DNA from: Bryopsis sp. KO-2023
Lineage: Eukaryota > Chlorophyta > Ulvophyceae > Bryopsidales > Bryopsidaceae
Reading direction: 5' to 3'
Assembly: GCA_030272585.1 (NCBI GenBank)
Contig: BSYQ01000005.1
Location: 4,867,501-4,931,500 of the forward strand
DNA: 64,000 nucleotides
The notes beneath the pieces are model-generated. The model saw only the letters and a program-made list of their open reading frames with translations. It made no database searches and was not told the origin of the DNA. A program made the position numbers and the translations under genes. Of this stretch, positions 33,055 to 46,910 are shown in pieces (the first letter of the stretch is position 1; each line of letters opens with the position of its first letter).

Positions 33055-33666
33055 GTAGATGGATAGCTGAGATGCTGATTTATAGGGGAAATTTTGCTTT
33101 TTTCTCAATATGAGTGGCATTATACCAAAATTCAAGGGGTGATGAATTTTGGATGGGTTTGTCTATGTTGATGCAAAAAGAAAATGCATTTCAGAGGTTT
33201 GATTTTGGCAAGGTGGCTTCATTAAGTGAACCACTCTTTTATTTGAAGAGTACCCTCTCTAATATTGGTACTTGTTTTGCTTTTTGTACCTTTTTTGTAA
33301 CTGCAAATTCACAGAAATAAATGACAGGAGGTGAAATATTTTTTTTTTGTTAATATCATTCTACAATCCCTTTCTTTTTCTGGACAAAACCATATTTTCC
33401 AGATTCTAAACGATCTATTGGAGATCCCAATTCGGTCACATGACACACACGTGACCGACTAACCACAAAGAATCACATCAAAGAAAATGAATTTTCCATC
33501 CCACCGACTCCACGCAGCAGAGAATTGAATCAATCGACTTGAGAAAGGGGAACAATATTCCCCAAACGAAAACCAAACGACGGTACAAAAAAAAAGACAA
33601 AACCAAATCCCAAACAAAACAAATAATGCCTCCTACACACGGCACACCAGCTTCGGTGCCGCCTTA
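33055..33666. other. Short convergent gap between ACLA and SIN3
   Basis: The two genes end 612 bp apart on opposite strands. An AATAAA hexamer at about 33316 could serve ACLA polyadenylation. Nothing else was recognised. Confidence 0.4.
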
Positions 33667-36600
33667 CTAAGTGGATGTTTTTTCAGAGGCCTCCGCCGAC
33701 ATGGAAATAACAAATCGTTGTGAATTTCGATGTTCCAACCAATGCATGACTTTTCGACCTCGATCTTGCCGAAGTTTTTGTTGTTGAATTTTGGAGGCCC
33801 TTTTCCCCAAATAGCACAAAAAATCTTCTGTCCCTGGAATGAACACTAGCTACAACACACAAAAAACACACAGCTCAACCTGCTTTGCCAATTTACAAAA
33901 AACAGTAAACGTCGCCGAACAAGACAGACCTGCTTTGCAAATTTGAAAAACATCAAATAATGCCGAACAATACAGAGCTACATATATACACATATGGTTT
34001 GATCTATCACTTTTCTGCTTCTTAACATATTCCTTATCCATGCATTTACCCTCACTACAAGGTAGGTTAGTACCTTGTGAGCTTTCATCTTGCACTCCAG
34101 CCCATTCGCCACATAAACACAATCCTTCCGGCCAGGCCCCTCTTTCCGGTCCTTCACCAAATTCCTCCTCAGAAACACCGGGACATCGTTCTTCCTGCCT
34201 CCACCACCATCCACCTTGTGCTCCGCATCGCTGCTAATGAATGCTGCAACCTGTTCTTCCTGCTCGGGATCCACCCCTCCCTCGATGGGAAAATCCCTCA
34301 GCCAGTCCAGCAGCTGGATCCGCATCTCAGTGCTCTCATTCTTTCCCTTTCTGCATTCGATCCGGAAGGCTTGATCCACAGGTAACAGCAATCTTGCGTT
34401 CAGGAAATATCGATGCTCCCAGGAGGCCTCTTTCGACCGCTGCTGTTCATATTTGTACAAATCCATCGTATCGCCGGAGCCCAACACCCTCAGTTGCTTG
34501 CATAACCGCTCGATGAGTTTATCCAGAGTGAATAAGACATAGGATTTCACGCCCAGGAGGCGTCGGCAGTGATCCTCGTACTCGTCAGGGGATAGCCCAC
34601 CACGCAGAAAATTGTTCAAGTTTGAAAAGAAATGCATTTCGACGCTGCTCGGGTGGCTTGCTTTTAAACGCTCACAGTTTGCGTGGAATAGCCGGAAGGC
34701 TTCAGAGAGTCTACCACACACACAGCAAAAAACATTCAACAGGAGGAATGAAATCTTGGAGTGATTGCCCCATGGAACAGACCAGCGAAAGAGACAAGAT
34801 GCCACCATGCACAGTGCCAAGAACTCCACAGGAAACACCAAAATGTATATATATATATATATATGTGTATGTTTAAAATCAGCATTAAAAATTTCCATTT
34901 ATTTGGCTTGATTGTTGGGCATCGTGAGCTCACCGATCATGCAAGGTTTGAAATAGTCTGAAGAAGTGGTAGTGCTGGTCAGTGCAATACAGCACCGATC
35001 GCCCCGAGAATCCAGGCTGACTGGCCTCGTCATTCTCCACAACTTCCAGCGGTTTGCAGCCAACACACTTCCTGATGCAAAAAGGAAAAAAAAAAACCTG
35101 AAAATACGCCACAGCTGGCACGGATGCTGTGACTGAGGCGATCCGATTTCCCAGTTCACTCATCCCCATGGTGGATGGGCTACAGGATTGCACCCCGATG
35201 CAATTTAATGCGTTTGAAAAAAAAATAAGAAAAAAAAAATAAGAAATAAGAATAATTGTGAAATAGTGACAAAAAAAAATATATGTTTTTTTTATTATTT
35301 TTATTTTTCTACTTTTTTCCTTCTAGATTTTGAATTACCTGTCTTGATTATCCAAGTCATCCTCCTTGCGATCGCTCGGACCTGGAATCACACCAACATC
35401 AATCTATGAAACCCTCCACAACTGCATCAAAATAAAAAGCAAACCGGAAAGAAAGTCCCTGAAAAGCGGAAGTGTCTAGCACCCTGGAAACCAAATTTTT
35501 TGAATTAAAAAAAAAACGTCCAGGTCGAATTAAGCCACCCTATTAGCTCCATAGTTGGGATTACATAGAAAAGAGTAACAGAGCCAATCCAGCAAGAACA
35601 CAAATATCACTTTTGATCCGACTCGATAATTAAGAAATCAAGTGTTGGGAAATGGACAGCCCCACGTATGAATCGATCAATGAATAGCTGAAGCTGATTT
35701 AACACCAATGAATCAGTCGCCACTCACCATCCGAGGCTTCCTCATACAATCTGGCCGTTTCAGGTGCGACCATGTCGAAGGTTTTGGACTTCTTGGTTGA
35801 GAGCCCCATGAATGGAATGATGAAATCTTGCCATACGGTAAAGATTTTTGCTCGGTCTTGCTTGCTCAGGTAGATCATCATTCCCATGTGCACCAGATGT
35901 ACCAACCTCGACACAACCCGGCTTCACATCGAACACATGCACAAAAATATTAAAAAACTAGCAAAAAACAATCCAGAATTTGTTTTTTCTTAGGTTTAAA
36001 ATTACAATAATAATAATAATTCAACACTTCAAAAAAAACCATTCAAAACTTTTGAAGCTGGATAGGATGTTTTGGCTACCACACTGTATCCGTCTGACAT
36101 CCAAAATGACCAAAAAGAAGCACACAGAAAACATGCTTCTTATCATTTTCCTTCCTTTTTGGTCGAGCATAGACGAGGCCATGCCAGCCTTGTTGATACC
36201 CATACGTTCAAAAACATTATAATTTCCCCCTGGATGTGCCGATTTGGGTACCCACCACTGATCCTTCCTTTTCTTTTTTTTGGTTAGAAAAGATGGTATT
36301 CTGGCGTAGGTTTCCAAAACGAAACAATTCCTAATTTTCGTGAGGCCTGGGAGTGGACCTGCATATTCAGGTTACATTTTTGAGTTATTTTTTGGTAATT
36401 TTCGCGTGTATTGCATATATGTTGCTTGCCTTCACACACCTGTCGTTGATTCTAAAAGATAAGTGAGATGTCTCCACCACTTTCTCCCATGGAAGCTGCC
36501 CACATGCCCTGATAATTTGCATGTCGGGGTCATCAGCCATCTTGGCCGACAAGCTTTGAATTTCTGGCAGAAAAGCCTTCACGGATAATTGTTTCTTTTC

Positions 36601-39600
36601 ACCCTGGAAGAAATTTTGCACCAGAGAATAACTAAAGAAAGAATAATGGCATGGTTTTTGAGTGGGGGAACAAAAAAAAGAAAGTGTTGATTGGAAGATC
36701 GAGAAATGCTTCACATGAGCACGGATGGCTGGTTCAACTTTTTTCCTTTGATTTGTTAAGCTTATTAAATCAGATGGATGCAGGCATTCTCATGAACATG
36801 TTGTTTTTTTTTTCTGAATTGAATCATACACAATTATGAGAAATGAAACCAAATCTTCACCTGCTTGAACGCGTGGCTCTGATGATCCAGACTTCTCAGA
36901 TAGTTCTCATCCACAATTTTCTTTGAACCACTCATGAGCTCCTCTCGAGCAACTTCCCTGAAAGAAAACATAACGAAAGAGATGCAATTTGCTTCAATGG
37001 TTTAGATTCCCATTTAAAAAAAAAGAAAATTCCTCGAGCTGGATCCAAGGCATATTTGCTTAAGACTTTCTTATTCATTTATTTGTTTGTTTCGCGATAA
37101 CGAGTTTCTCATTTTAAAAAACCATCTTTTTTTTTCCGCAGGGAGAAAATCCCACAGAGCTATCAATTTTTGTCCTTTTTCTGGGGGGAGGGAAATCTCA
37201 TCAAGCCTACTAATTTTTTTCTTAGTTTTTTTCATTTTCAAAAAAGCTTTTTGGGTTTCCTTTTCTTTGGTGGGGACATCTCACCAAGCTTTCAATTTTT
37301 GTCTTAGGCGAGAAATAACAACTCTGATGGCCTTCATGGGTACCTCTTGCAGCATGTCAAAAATCTTATCGGCCCTCGTCCCTAACGCCAAAACCAGAAG
37401 GCAATTCAAAACATGCTCACAGCGAAATAATCTCCACAAATGTCAGACATGTGGTCAAAAACTCGTTTCTGCAGCAATCGAGAGAATCGCCTTTCAATTT
37501 TCCTATCCGCTTTTAGTGCGCCTGTGACAGATTGCTGTCAAGACCCAATTCTGCCAAAAAATTCATCGACTTTTCAGGAAGGGAGAAAATTGGATAAAAA
37601 AAATCCATTGGATCAAAAATTCATGGGACGGAGCGATTGCTGGTGCGGTTGTCGGCCAGTGGTTGGGTGTGGCTGCGTGGATCATCCGTGCGAAAGTGGA
37701 GTATGATGAGGTCACTGTGGACAGCTTGGGTGGAAACTACCCTATGCTTGTGGGCAACTTGACTTCCATTCTTTCCTCGGGAGTGATCTGCATTGCCTCC
37801 ACTCATTGGGAAAAAAAAAGCAACAGCAAAAACTGAAATTGATTTTCCTTGGAACTTACCATACAAATTTTTTATCATGTGGATATGGATTGGTGTGAAC
37901 CTCTCCTTCACGACAACCAATCCACTCTGTTTTTCAAGAGGGATGGGTTCCAGCTCCTCATGTATTTTTTCTGCTGCCTGTAGCAAAACACAACAGCATA
38001 TGTTAAATTCCCCCCCTCCCCAACGGGACACCACTTTGATTCAAATATATTCTCGAAAAGAAAAAAAAAAAAAAAAAGAAACAAGATAGTCTGTCGCCTA
38101 TGCCATTGATAAAAGCATTGCCAGGCAACTCTATTTTTTTCTGGAGAATTAGAAAAAAAAGACAGCATTCCAGCTCAATTTATCGGTGATAAATTAAAAA
38201 TAAACAGCGAGAACGTCGTGGGTGGTGGAAATTCAATGGAAATATCTCTTTCAGTGCGATTCCCCCCCCCCCAATAGTTAACAGAGTCTTAAACAGAGTC
38301 TTAAAAACTTGTGTGAGAAAAAAGAGTGACAAAAGTGAGAATATCGAAGTCTATCTGGACTTGCCATGAGGGTTGATTTGCACCGACTCATCGACACATC
38401 CATCTCATGCAATTTGTCTTCTACTTTGAAAAGCAGCTCTTCGTAAGAATTTTTTTGAAGTTGCTGTTGAGAATCAAAGACGGTCAAAACTCGAAAAAAA
38501 GATTGCAGGCCATATTTATGAACAAAGAAAAAAAAAATGGTGAATAGCGTTCCATTTCTTTGGCAATTTCCATGCTTGTTTTGAAAAAAAAAAAAAAACG
38601 GCATCAACAAGAAGGACAGGATTTTCTTGCTCTTCAAGAAATCAAAAAGCAGCAAAATGTACAGGAGAAATAAAAAGGGAATTTCCAAAAAACAATTATG
38701 AGTAATGTATTCAGATGGACCGAACAGAAGTGGTGCCTTGACTTCTTCGACACTTTGAAATATGAAATTTAATTAATCAGTTCAATTCGGATTAACTTTC
38801 ATGAGTTCCATTAATCAGAATTCATATTTGTCAAACCTTGGATCCACACTCCTCAGACCCGGTCGGCAAGCTAACCATTATTCCATTTAGAACTTGCTCT
38901 CCGATTTCTGTCTGCCCACTGCAGGCAAGATGAGGGTAGTCCAAGGGCAACATTAAATACGAAGGCGTGCATCTCTATACACAATGTCCCAAAAAAACAC
39001 CCAGAAACACCACATACATTTCATGGTCTCCACTTTTCCATCAAACACATGTGCTTGTCTGTCTGTTGCATTATTTTACTTTCCCTATTAAAATAATAAT
39101 AATAATAATAATAGTAATAATTTCGCCTATCATTTATGATGTATTCACACTCTTTGGCAAAAAATAACCTAAAAACCACCATGGCACTGGAATTATTTCA
39201 GCCTTTTTTTCCGGCAGCGAGAAGAGGGAAAAAGAAAACTTGTTCGAAAAACAAACACAACGGAGGGCACAGCAACAAAAGTTGTGAAAAAATATATCTA
39301 TTAAAAAAAAAAAGTCACAATCATAAACACTCGAGTCACCTCCATGCCTGATGTATCCAGTTCCTGAATCGGCCGCTTATCGTAGTCCTTCTTTCTTATC
39401 TTTGCATTCTAAGAACCCACAGACACACACTTTCACAAATTCAGCCCCCCCCCAGTAAACTCACAGTCTCAACAGACAAAACACACACACACAACAGAAA
39501 TGATCATATTCGTTATTTCAGTTAAGAAACCACTAATTTGGTGAATATGCACTAATAATGAATGAGCTTTATGGGTCTTTTGTACTAATCAAATTTCCCC

Positions 39601-40038
39601 ATAAATTTCAGGGGCGGGAGGTTTGTAGTCATTGAATTTCCTCATAACTTTTATGTTTTTTTTCGGAATAATTGAATTTCCCCACCTTGAGTTTTATTAG
39701 TGGATGATCCCTATCCATTGAATCCCCTAAGGAACCCAGTTCATCACATCGATCCAAAAAACCATAAAACTTTTCCTGCAGCCAAATCACAACGAGTTCA
39801 GCTCAAAGTAACAGTTTGCGTTATTTTAGAATTAGAATTCGAGATGGACCACTCAAAATAACGCAAACTGTTACATAAATTAGAATTCGAGATGGACCAT
39901 GCAGACTTTACCAAAAATTAGAATTTGATACTGAATTTTACCCCTCCCAAGAAGATTCAAACAAAAGGTTGTACTCAATTCTCATCATTATCTTCAAATG
40001 ATTGTTCAGTCTTGAATTTTTTATGTTCATTTTTATTA

Positions 40039-40069
<31 letters not shown>

Positions 40070-43000
40070 AAAAATAAATTTGATTTTTTTTTTCAACTTG
40101 GAATCTGAGCTCACCATGACGCCTTCCTCTTGCCCCAATAGACCCTCCATCATTTTCTCCAATTGCTCCCGGTTAATAATTTCATGATTGTACATGCTCA
40201 ATAGCTTCAAAAAAGATGAATAAGTCTTTCCACTCCGCAAGCTGCACCAAAACATTTCGAAATAAATGGAACACAAAAATAAAATAGAGGGGAGAAACGA
40301 AAACATAACTGTGAAAAATGAAGGTAGCGTTGGTCCGCACCAATCTTTGTACTTTCAGATCAGCACTGATTCTGCCAAAACCCGTGATTAGGGATTTGAA
40401 AATTTGAAAGAAAGGGACAAAATATCTGTTTCAACCTGTGCATGGTGCATATGAGAGATAGCAGTTTTGACTGTGGTTGATTTCATACGATTGGCAATGC
40501 ACTGTATGTCATACTGGCTGATATTATGAAATTAGTTAATTTTCCGTTAATGACTGCATTGAAATCGATGGAATCGAGAGGTGCAATGCAAATTCGGATT
40601 TTTTTTTTCCATATGTAAGATGTGTCATGATCATGGAACGCATCCATCAATAACATTTATACATTTTTGATTTTCACTTGCTTTTCCATCCAGAACACAC
40701 TGTAACTGGACAACACAGCAATACGATAGAGGGAGGCCGACACCATACCTCCCCTTAATTTTCCGGAAAAAGCCCATTTCTCGATGAATGATGGAGTCTG
40801 GACCTGCAGGATTATAAACCAAAAAAGGGTCCCTTTTTGACAAAGATACAGATGCAAGCATCAACCCAGTAGGGACAAGGGAATCTTTTTTCAAGATTGA
40901 TTGCAGGGCCAATTCCAAGGTGCATGTTGTAATGAATTAAATGTAGACCTAACGACATTATCTCTTTTGGACATCACACTCTCTTCACCAGCAACTCCAG
41001 TTCCAAAAAACACCCAGAACTAGTAAATCCTCCACAAATTCACTCAACACAGCAAGAAATGAACCGAAAGATACACATCCCTTTGTGCAAATCAAGAATC
41101 GTGCAAAAGTACAAAAACAAAATAAGTTTCAAAAGTAGTTGCGGCAAAGACCTACGATAGTTTTTCCTGGAGATTTAAAAAAAAAATTGCTGAGAGTGCT
41201 TCTGCATCACTCTCAGCATTTTTCTTTTCCGACTTTTTTTTTTTGGGGGGGGGGGGGGGGATCCCACCTGAATCTTGAATCTCTTCGTTGATTTGACTGC
41301 TGGGCAAATCTGCAGTCTCCTCAGTTGGCGACATTTGAATCGGACCAAAATCTCTGACTCGCTGCATGCACCGCTGCAATAGATCCAAGCCCTGCATATT
41401 CATCAGTTGATGTGACTTTTGGGTAAAAAATTGATGTAAAACCACTTGATTTTGAAAAAAAAAAGCCCTGCATGTGTGCAGCAGCAACTCTACACCTTGT
41501 CATAATGGCTTTCGCTTTCAAAATGAACACACTGATTTCAAAATAGAAAAAAAAAGTCACTCTGTGTTTCAAAAGAATTATAAAAAAAAGAAAGAAAGAA
41601 TTATTCGATGCATATAACTTTTGGTTTAAAAATAAGCAAAAAAACCCCAAAAACTGAGAATGATGGAGAAGCATACGGTTTGTATGCATTTATTTTGTGC
41701 ATTCGATTTTTTCACCTCCGGTTGATCACCAAGGAATTGTTTGAACTCCTTCATTATTGAAGGTTCGCTTTGAAACAGCACCGCAACTTGCTCCAACAGT
41801 CCCTGTAGGGACGTCTTTTTGGATGCATATTCTTTCATGGCCTCAAAGAAAGCTTCCAAAATATCAGGATGTTCTTCATAACAGTCCTGTTGGAAAAAAA
41901 CGCAGTGCATTTGTTGGAACTGAGGAGGAGCTATTAAACAGAAATGATCCTTCAGAACCTACCTTGATGGAGCGAACAAATTCGACCGATTGATCGAACA
42001 TGTGTTGAGTCCCTCTGTCTGACATCCAGACCTTCAGCACAGTCTGACATGTCATTGCCACATTTTAACAGCAGAACCCAAAACTTGAGAAAACTTACAA
42101 GCTCGGTTGTTTTTCCCTGCTTTCTTTGTCAGTTCACCAAAAAGAAAACTTTTCGAAGCAGAAGGGAAGCACGTCTCGGCACCTTTGTTCTCTTGACTCG
42201 CTCAGCAACCTCTGGTTCCAACTCCCTCAGCTGAGGCCTCTTCGCCTGTCGAATTGAAAAAAAACAAAAAAAATACTCAAGTTAGAATTAAAAAAAACAA
42301 CTTTCCAAAAAAGAAAAACTACCACTCAAGTTTAATTGAAAAAAAAACACACCTTCCGGCACGGCCAGATAAACTCCCCTGAACTACTAATTGACTTAAT
42401 TGTGGTCAGTCGCATCGACAAAATGCTCTAATCCATGTAATTGATATTGCCAAACAACAACATTTTGCACACGTAGAGATATACCCATTTATTTTATTTT
42501 ATTTTCAAAATCGATATTGTCTACTCACCTGATTTTCCTCCTTCTTGGCAGCTTTCGATTTTTCAGCTCGTGTCCTCGGCTCCTGAAGCAAAACCACCTC
42601 TTTGTTGTTTGAAAAGCGATTATTTATTATTCTAGCAGGAACTCTAAACTCTACCAGTTCCTACTCTTAATATTAAAAACATAAAAAAAAATAAAAAATT
42701 TGAAAAGAGAAGAATCAGCCACCCCTTAATGGGCAGGCAGGTTCAAAGGACATCCATGCATGCCTCCATTTTGCGAATCCAACAGCTGGTAGCAACTTCA
42801 AGAAAAAGAAGCATCGACTCCACAAAAACAAATTGAAGTGACTACAACAGCAGATAGATAGATAGATAAATTCTCACCACAGGCACTGCCAATTTTACTT
42901 CGCTTGATTTCCCCCTGGCCACCTTCTTGCTTTCTTTCTCTTTCCGTTCTGGGGGTGCCCTCCCTTTAACCTCCTGAACTTCCCCAAAAAATAGATAAAA

Positions 43001-44814
43001 AGCTCATCAATATCAAACACGTCGATTATGCATAAAAGCAGCCTGGAAAATATGTTTAATGAAAACATCTTGGAACGGAGTGTGTGGTGTGCTTTTTTCA
43101 AATCGACTGCTGAACATACCCGACGTGGCCTTGTCGGTTCAGTCTTCTCCTTTTCCATCCTGGAGCATCTTCCAACAAATTTTGAATCCTGAACGAACCA
43201 CCATCCTTAATCAACTCACTAAGGAAACCTTGCACCTCCCCCCCCCTCCCAAACCTTACGAAACTATGACTAAACACCCCCCCCCCTTCCAAACCTTACG
43301 AAACTATGACTTAACACAACATCCATTTTTGTTCCCTCTCTCCCCAACATCCTTTTTTTTATTCACCCCCCATTACTGTTTTTCACCCATCGTGGTGAGA
43401 CGCGATTTTATATAGCCCCGAAGTTTTTTTTAAACTCGAGTTAAGGAAAACGCTGATTTTTTCAGCCCCTGAAAAAAATATTCATCCTTTGAATGCTGGA
43501 CTCCACCCATCCCTCCTAGAAAAGGAGCGAACTGTGCATCATGGCAAAGAATAAACAAAGAGAGGGGGGGGGAAAATTCAAAAGTTATGCCAGTCTGATG
43601 ACCAACTGTCGTCACTCCCACAGAATGTGACGTCCAGTCAGATCGACGACATATGATGGTATAGTCGTCACGGCGCTCACAATGTCTTTCATTATCGAAC
43701 AAAAATCGTCACTTTCGAACAGCTTGCGTGTGAAAGAAAAGGGAAGAGGGAGAAAAAAAAACTTCGGCGCGAATCGCAGAAATGAGAATTGTGCAATGTT
43801 GTTGCGTCTTCTTATTTTTAGTAAACGACCGAAGGACCGACCAACCTGACTCGCTTTAGCTTTTCTCTCCCTCTTTTCTTGCGTGATAGGCAGCTTGAAA
43901 CCCTGCAACACGACGTCCAAGGAATCCCATGTTAAGACAGGTCGCAGAGACGCACGCACGCGGCACAGCCAGCCGACCGAAGACAGTTTGACCAGGAATT
44001 ATCAGAAATTTTTGTTCCCTCCTGGCTGTCTATGATTCGAACTCACGCCGGGGAGGTACTGATTGAACCTGGCCTTAAGGTCGTTGTGGTCCTTCAGGGT
44101 GTGCGTCAGAATTCTCGCAAAGTCCGCCACCTTCATCCTGGCCAAAGAAGACTTCCCGTAAACACATGCAGACATGGCAATAAGGCAAAACAGGGCTCAC
44201 ACCACGCAGCATGGAGACGAGGAACACGCCAAAGCACCAGCTCATAAACACAGAACTGGTTCAAACAAAAAGGCAATGGCGCCAGAAAGACTCGCAGCGC
44301 GGTGGTGAAAGAATCTGCAGGGCACGAGGGTGGGCCTTGGACGTTGCGGGACTGCGACTCGAGCCTGCATTAACTTTTGCGCCAAAACCTTGTCCACAAC
44401 GAGCTGACAGGAAGGCATTCTGGACGTCTTCGTGGAGAAGTCAAATGCCCCAAAACGCGCTGGAGGCCACCGGATATCCCCCCGAAACCAGTCCCTTTGA
44501 GAAAGCATCGACGCGGCACGAGTTTTGGCGCGACTGGAGAAGATTTCTCCACAGAGAAGGGCATGAACAGGTGGACCTGATCTCACGCAAGACGCGAGAT
44601 CTACTCCAGAAAGCAGGATACAACAGCTACGTTGCCTCCAGAAGACTCACTTTTGCTTTTTAAACTCCTGCAGAGCGTGTATGATCTCGTCATAGACCTC
44701 GTTGTCATCAGCGAAACGCTGCCTAACGTCGGCAATTAACGAGAGAGCGTCTTCTGTTTTTTGTTTCCCCACGCCGTCGTCCACCGCATTGTGGCTACGA
44801 GTGGAGCGATGCAT
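33667..44814 (-). CDS. SIN3: SIN3-type transcriptional co-repressor scaffold, 26 exons, 1072 aa
   Basis: Exons: 44651-44814, 44047-44137, 43846-43902, 43120-43188, 42878-42973, 42529-42582, 42183-42245, 41963-42043, 41716-41886, 41268-41391, 40749-40803, 40115-40241, 39686-39775, 39340-39408, 38837-38911, 38365-38463, 37860-37977, 37285-37381, 36861-36957, 36440-36603, 35728-35906, 35339-35381, 35098-35179, 34934-35067, 34074-34710, 33667-33849. Phases sum exactly. SIN3 holds histone deacetylase complexes. PAH1: DALSLIADVRQRFADDNEVY, LKARFNQYLPG. A Lys/Glu linker follows. PAH2: HPDILEAFFEAMKEYASKK, EPSIMKEFKQFLG. PAH3: KTYSSFLKLLSMYNHEII. Then the HDAC-interaction and C-terminal regions: RPIQELDTS, KNSYEELLFKVEDKLHEMD, YLRSLDHQSHAFKQ, LYCTDQHYHFFRLFQ, DEYEDHCRRLLGVKSYVLFT and LVFIPGTEDFL. 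The gene has one probable GC-AG intron. Confidence 0.93.
39808..39900. repeat. 20-bp perfect inverted repeat plus 48-bp-spaced direct repeat in a SIN3 intron
   Basis: GTAACAGTTTGCGTTATTTT at 39808-39827 is perfectly inverted at 39855-39874. Interleaved with it, TTAGAATTCGAGATGGACCA occurs at 39832 and again at 39880. It lies in the intron between SIN3 exons 12 and 13. Confidence 0.8.
40039..40078. repeat. (AAAT)n microsatellite in a SIN3 intron
   Basis: About eight perfect AAAT units followed by an imperfect tail. A simple sequence repeat. Confidence 0.9.
41245..41260. repeat. G16 homopolymer just inside a SIN3 intron
   Basis: Sixteen consecutive G on the plus strand, directly after a T run and 8 bases from the SIN3 exon 10 donor. 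On the transcript it is a poly-C tract. Confidence 0.9.
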
Positions 44815-46910
44815 TTTCGGGGGGCCGTTCGCTGTGGTGCACACCGCAGCGCTGTTTAAAAAAGAGTTTCCACGGAGTACGGAACTCCAGACAGGAAAGA
44901 TGGAGAGGGTGGTTTTGCAGCCGGGTTACCAGAAACCTGAAGCTTGATCCCATGAGCCATGTGATCGTGAAATTCACAACGAGATTTCGCCTTTTTTTTC
45001 TGATTGGGACTACTGCCCCATACGACAAATTACTAATGACCAGCGGTGACTGGGTGTGCGTTTCTGTCTGCAAGTTGTGTTGAGAAACGGATCTGGACGC
45101 CGCCAGGCGTTGACTTACCCCCCCTCTTCCCCAGCTGCTGCCATTCGCACGCTTCTCAAAACAAACATATGACATCACTTGCTCCCGATCCCTCAAGGAC
45201 ACTGTAATACAAACTGCATAAGCCAAAAACTGCACCTTACGAACAAAGAATCTTCACCACCCCCACAGCTTGCCAAGCCAGTGGCTGACTTTGGATGGCA
45301 TTCTGAAATTTCAGAATTAAAACGTTTTAAAACGCCTTGCTGCAAGAAAATCATTCTCTATTGACAAACACTACATTTGAGCATTCGATCCCACAACAGG
45401 GTGATTTCCCTGTTGGAACAAGGAAGTCTCGTTTCAACAGCCGTTCTTGATCAGGGCTCAGCACGCCAGGGCACGTGGTGGGTTCACTGAAATAGTTGGC
45501 AGATAGCTGCTGGGAATCAGTATTTCTCTGGCACCCAAGCAAGGTTAATGCAATTCCTAGGATTTCCTTGATAACTGATTGTGTGTGCTGTCTTTGTTTG
45601 TTTGTTCGTTTTCTTTCCTTGAGAATGAATTGTGAGTGAAACTTTTCACTTGTTCTGGCATTCTTAATAACAATGATATCGTTGGTTTGGTCTAAGGACA
45701 GATGCGTTTGGACCAGCAGGGAACCAATCATTTTGACGAATGTGATTTTGCATCAGTCAGGATACATCGGACCACAACTTCCATAACTTTACATGTCGCA
45801 GGCTTTTACAGTGTGTGCATTCCTCACACCCCCAGATACAGACTTGCCGTAGTCTCTTTCATGTTTTCGTTGTTGGTTACATTTTTTTTCTTCTTCTTTC
45901 TTTTTCCTTGGGCTCTTTTTCTGAACCAGTTCCTTCCCTAATTTTACCCCATGCTCAAATCCCAACCAGAGCACACAGCACAAAACACATGAATGATCAA
46001 ATTTCATTGTGTTTTCATCAATGCGTTGTTTTTCAATTCCCCCACCCCACCCCAATTGACTGCTCGTTCGTTTCACAGTCACTAACCCACTGTTTCTCCA
46101 TTCTTTGGAGTGCCGACATACGTTGTCTTTCAACAGTTCTTTCGCTCAAAACCATCCCATGCAAAAGGATTAACAATAAGTACCGAGCTTATCTTGCCCC
46201 CCCCTCCCTCCCTCCCCCAACCCCTAACCCCAAATGGAGTATTCTAAAACATCACTTCTCCCTCACCAAATTTCCCTGCGAAATCTGCCCCTAGCAAGTA
46301 CATTTCCGAATTTCTGAATCTATTTCCCAAGTTTGTGTTTCGGTTTTTCATCGGGACCCTTTCCCATCTATTTTATCTTTCCATATCACCCCCCAGAAAG
46401 CTCAAATCGCAAAAAAAAAAGGAAATAAATCACAAAGAATCGAGTTGTGCACCCCCCAATTCCAGAAATTACCTCAGCTGGCCAAAAAAATGCGTTTTTT
46501 GACCCCTGCAAATTGCGAGGATGGATTTTTTTTTTAATCACTTTTTTTTTCCAATGCTACCATCTTCAAAGTACACAACGAATTCAGTATTAATACAAAA
46601 CAGTATATTTCCCTGCTTTCTATTTCCTTTCTTTTTTAGATCGTCTCATTGCTTTTCTTCATGAATTTAACTTCGTGTGTTATCATTTTTTTTTGATGAT
46701 ATCACTAATGTCCCCCCCCTCCCCCCCGAGATCCCCACAATTTTCACATTCTTTTTTTTTTTTTTCTCCCCCAAAGTTCCTCGAGCTCGAAGCCTGCTTA
46801 CCGAGGTTTCCTGCTTTTGCGTAAAATCTGACCTGATGGTGTTTGAAAAATGAAAGACTGTGAGAAAAATGATTGCATCACAAAAAGAAAAAATCAAAGG
46901 CAGGGGCAGC
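44815..46910. other. Gap of 2.1 kb upstream of SIN3, no gene found
   Basis: The first few hundred bases are presumably the SIN3 promoter and leader. The rest is C- and T-rich on the plus strand with no recognised coding motif. Open frames here are short and contain low-complexity peptide. Confidence 0.45.

Noticed and set aside
34040..34516. Plus-strand frames opposite 34.0-34.7 kb
   Set aside because: Antisense to the large SIN3 exon 25.
44020..44055. GATTCGAACTC resembling a tRNA T arm
   Set aside because: No cloverleaf can be formed around it; it overlaps the SIN3 exon 2 donor.
44211..44663. Plus-strand 150-codon frame
   Set aside because: It spans SIN3 intron 1 and the edges of exons 1 and 2 in antisense, with no recognisable domain.
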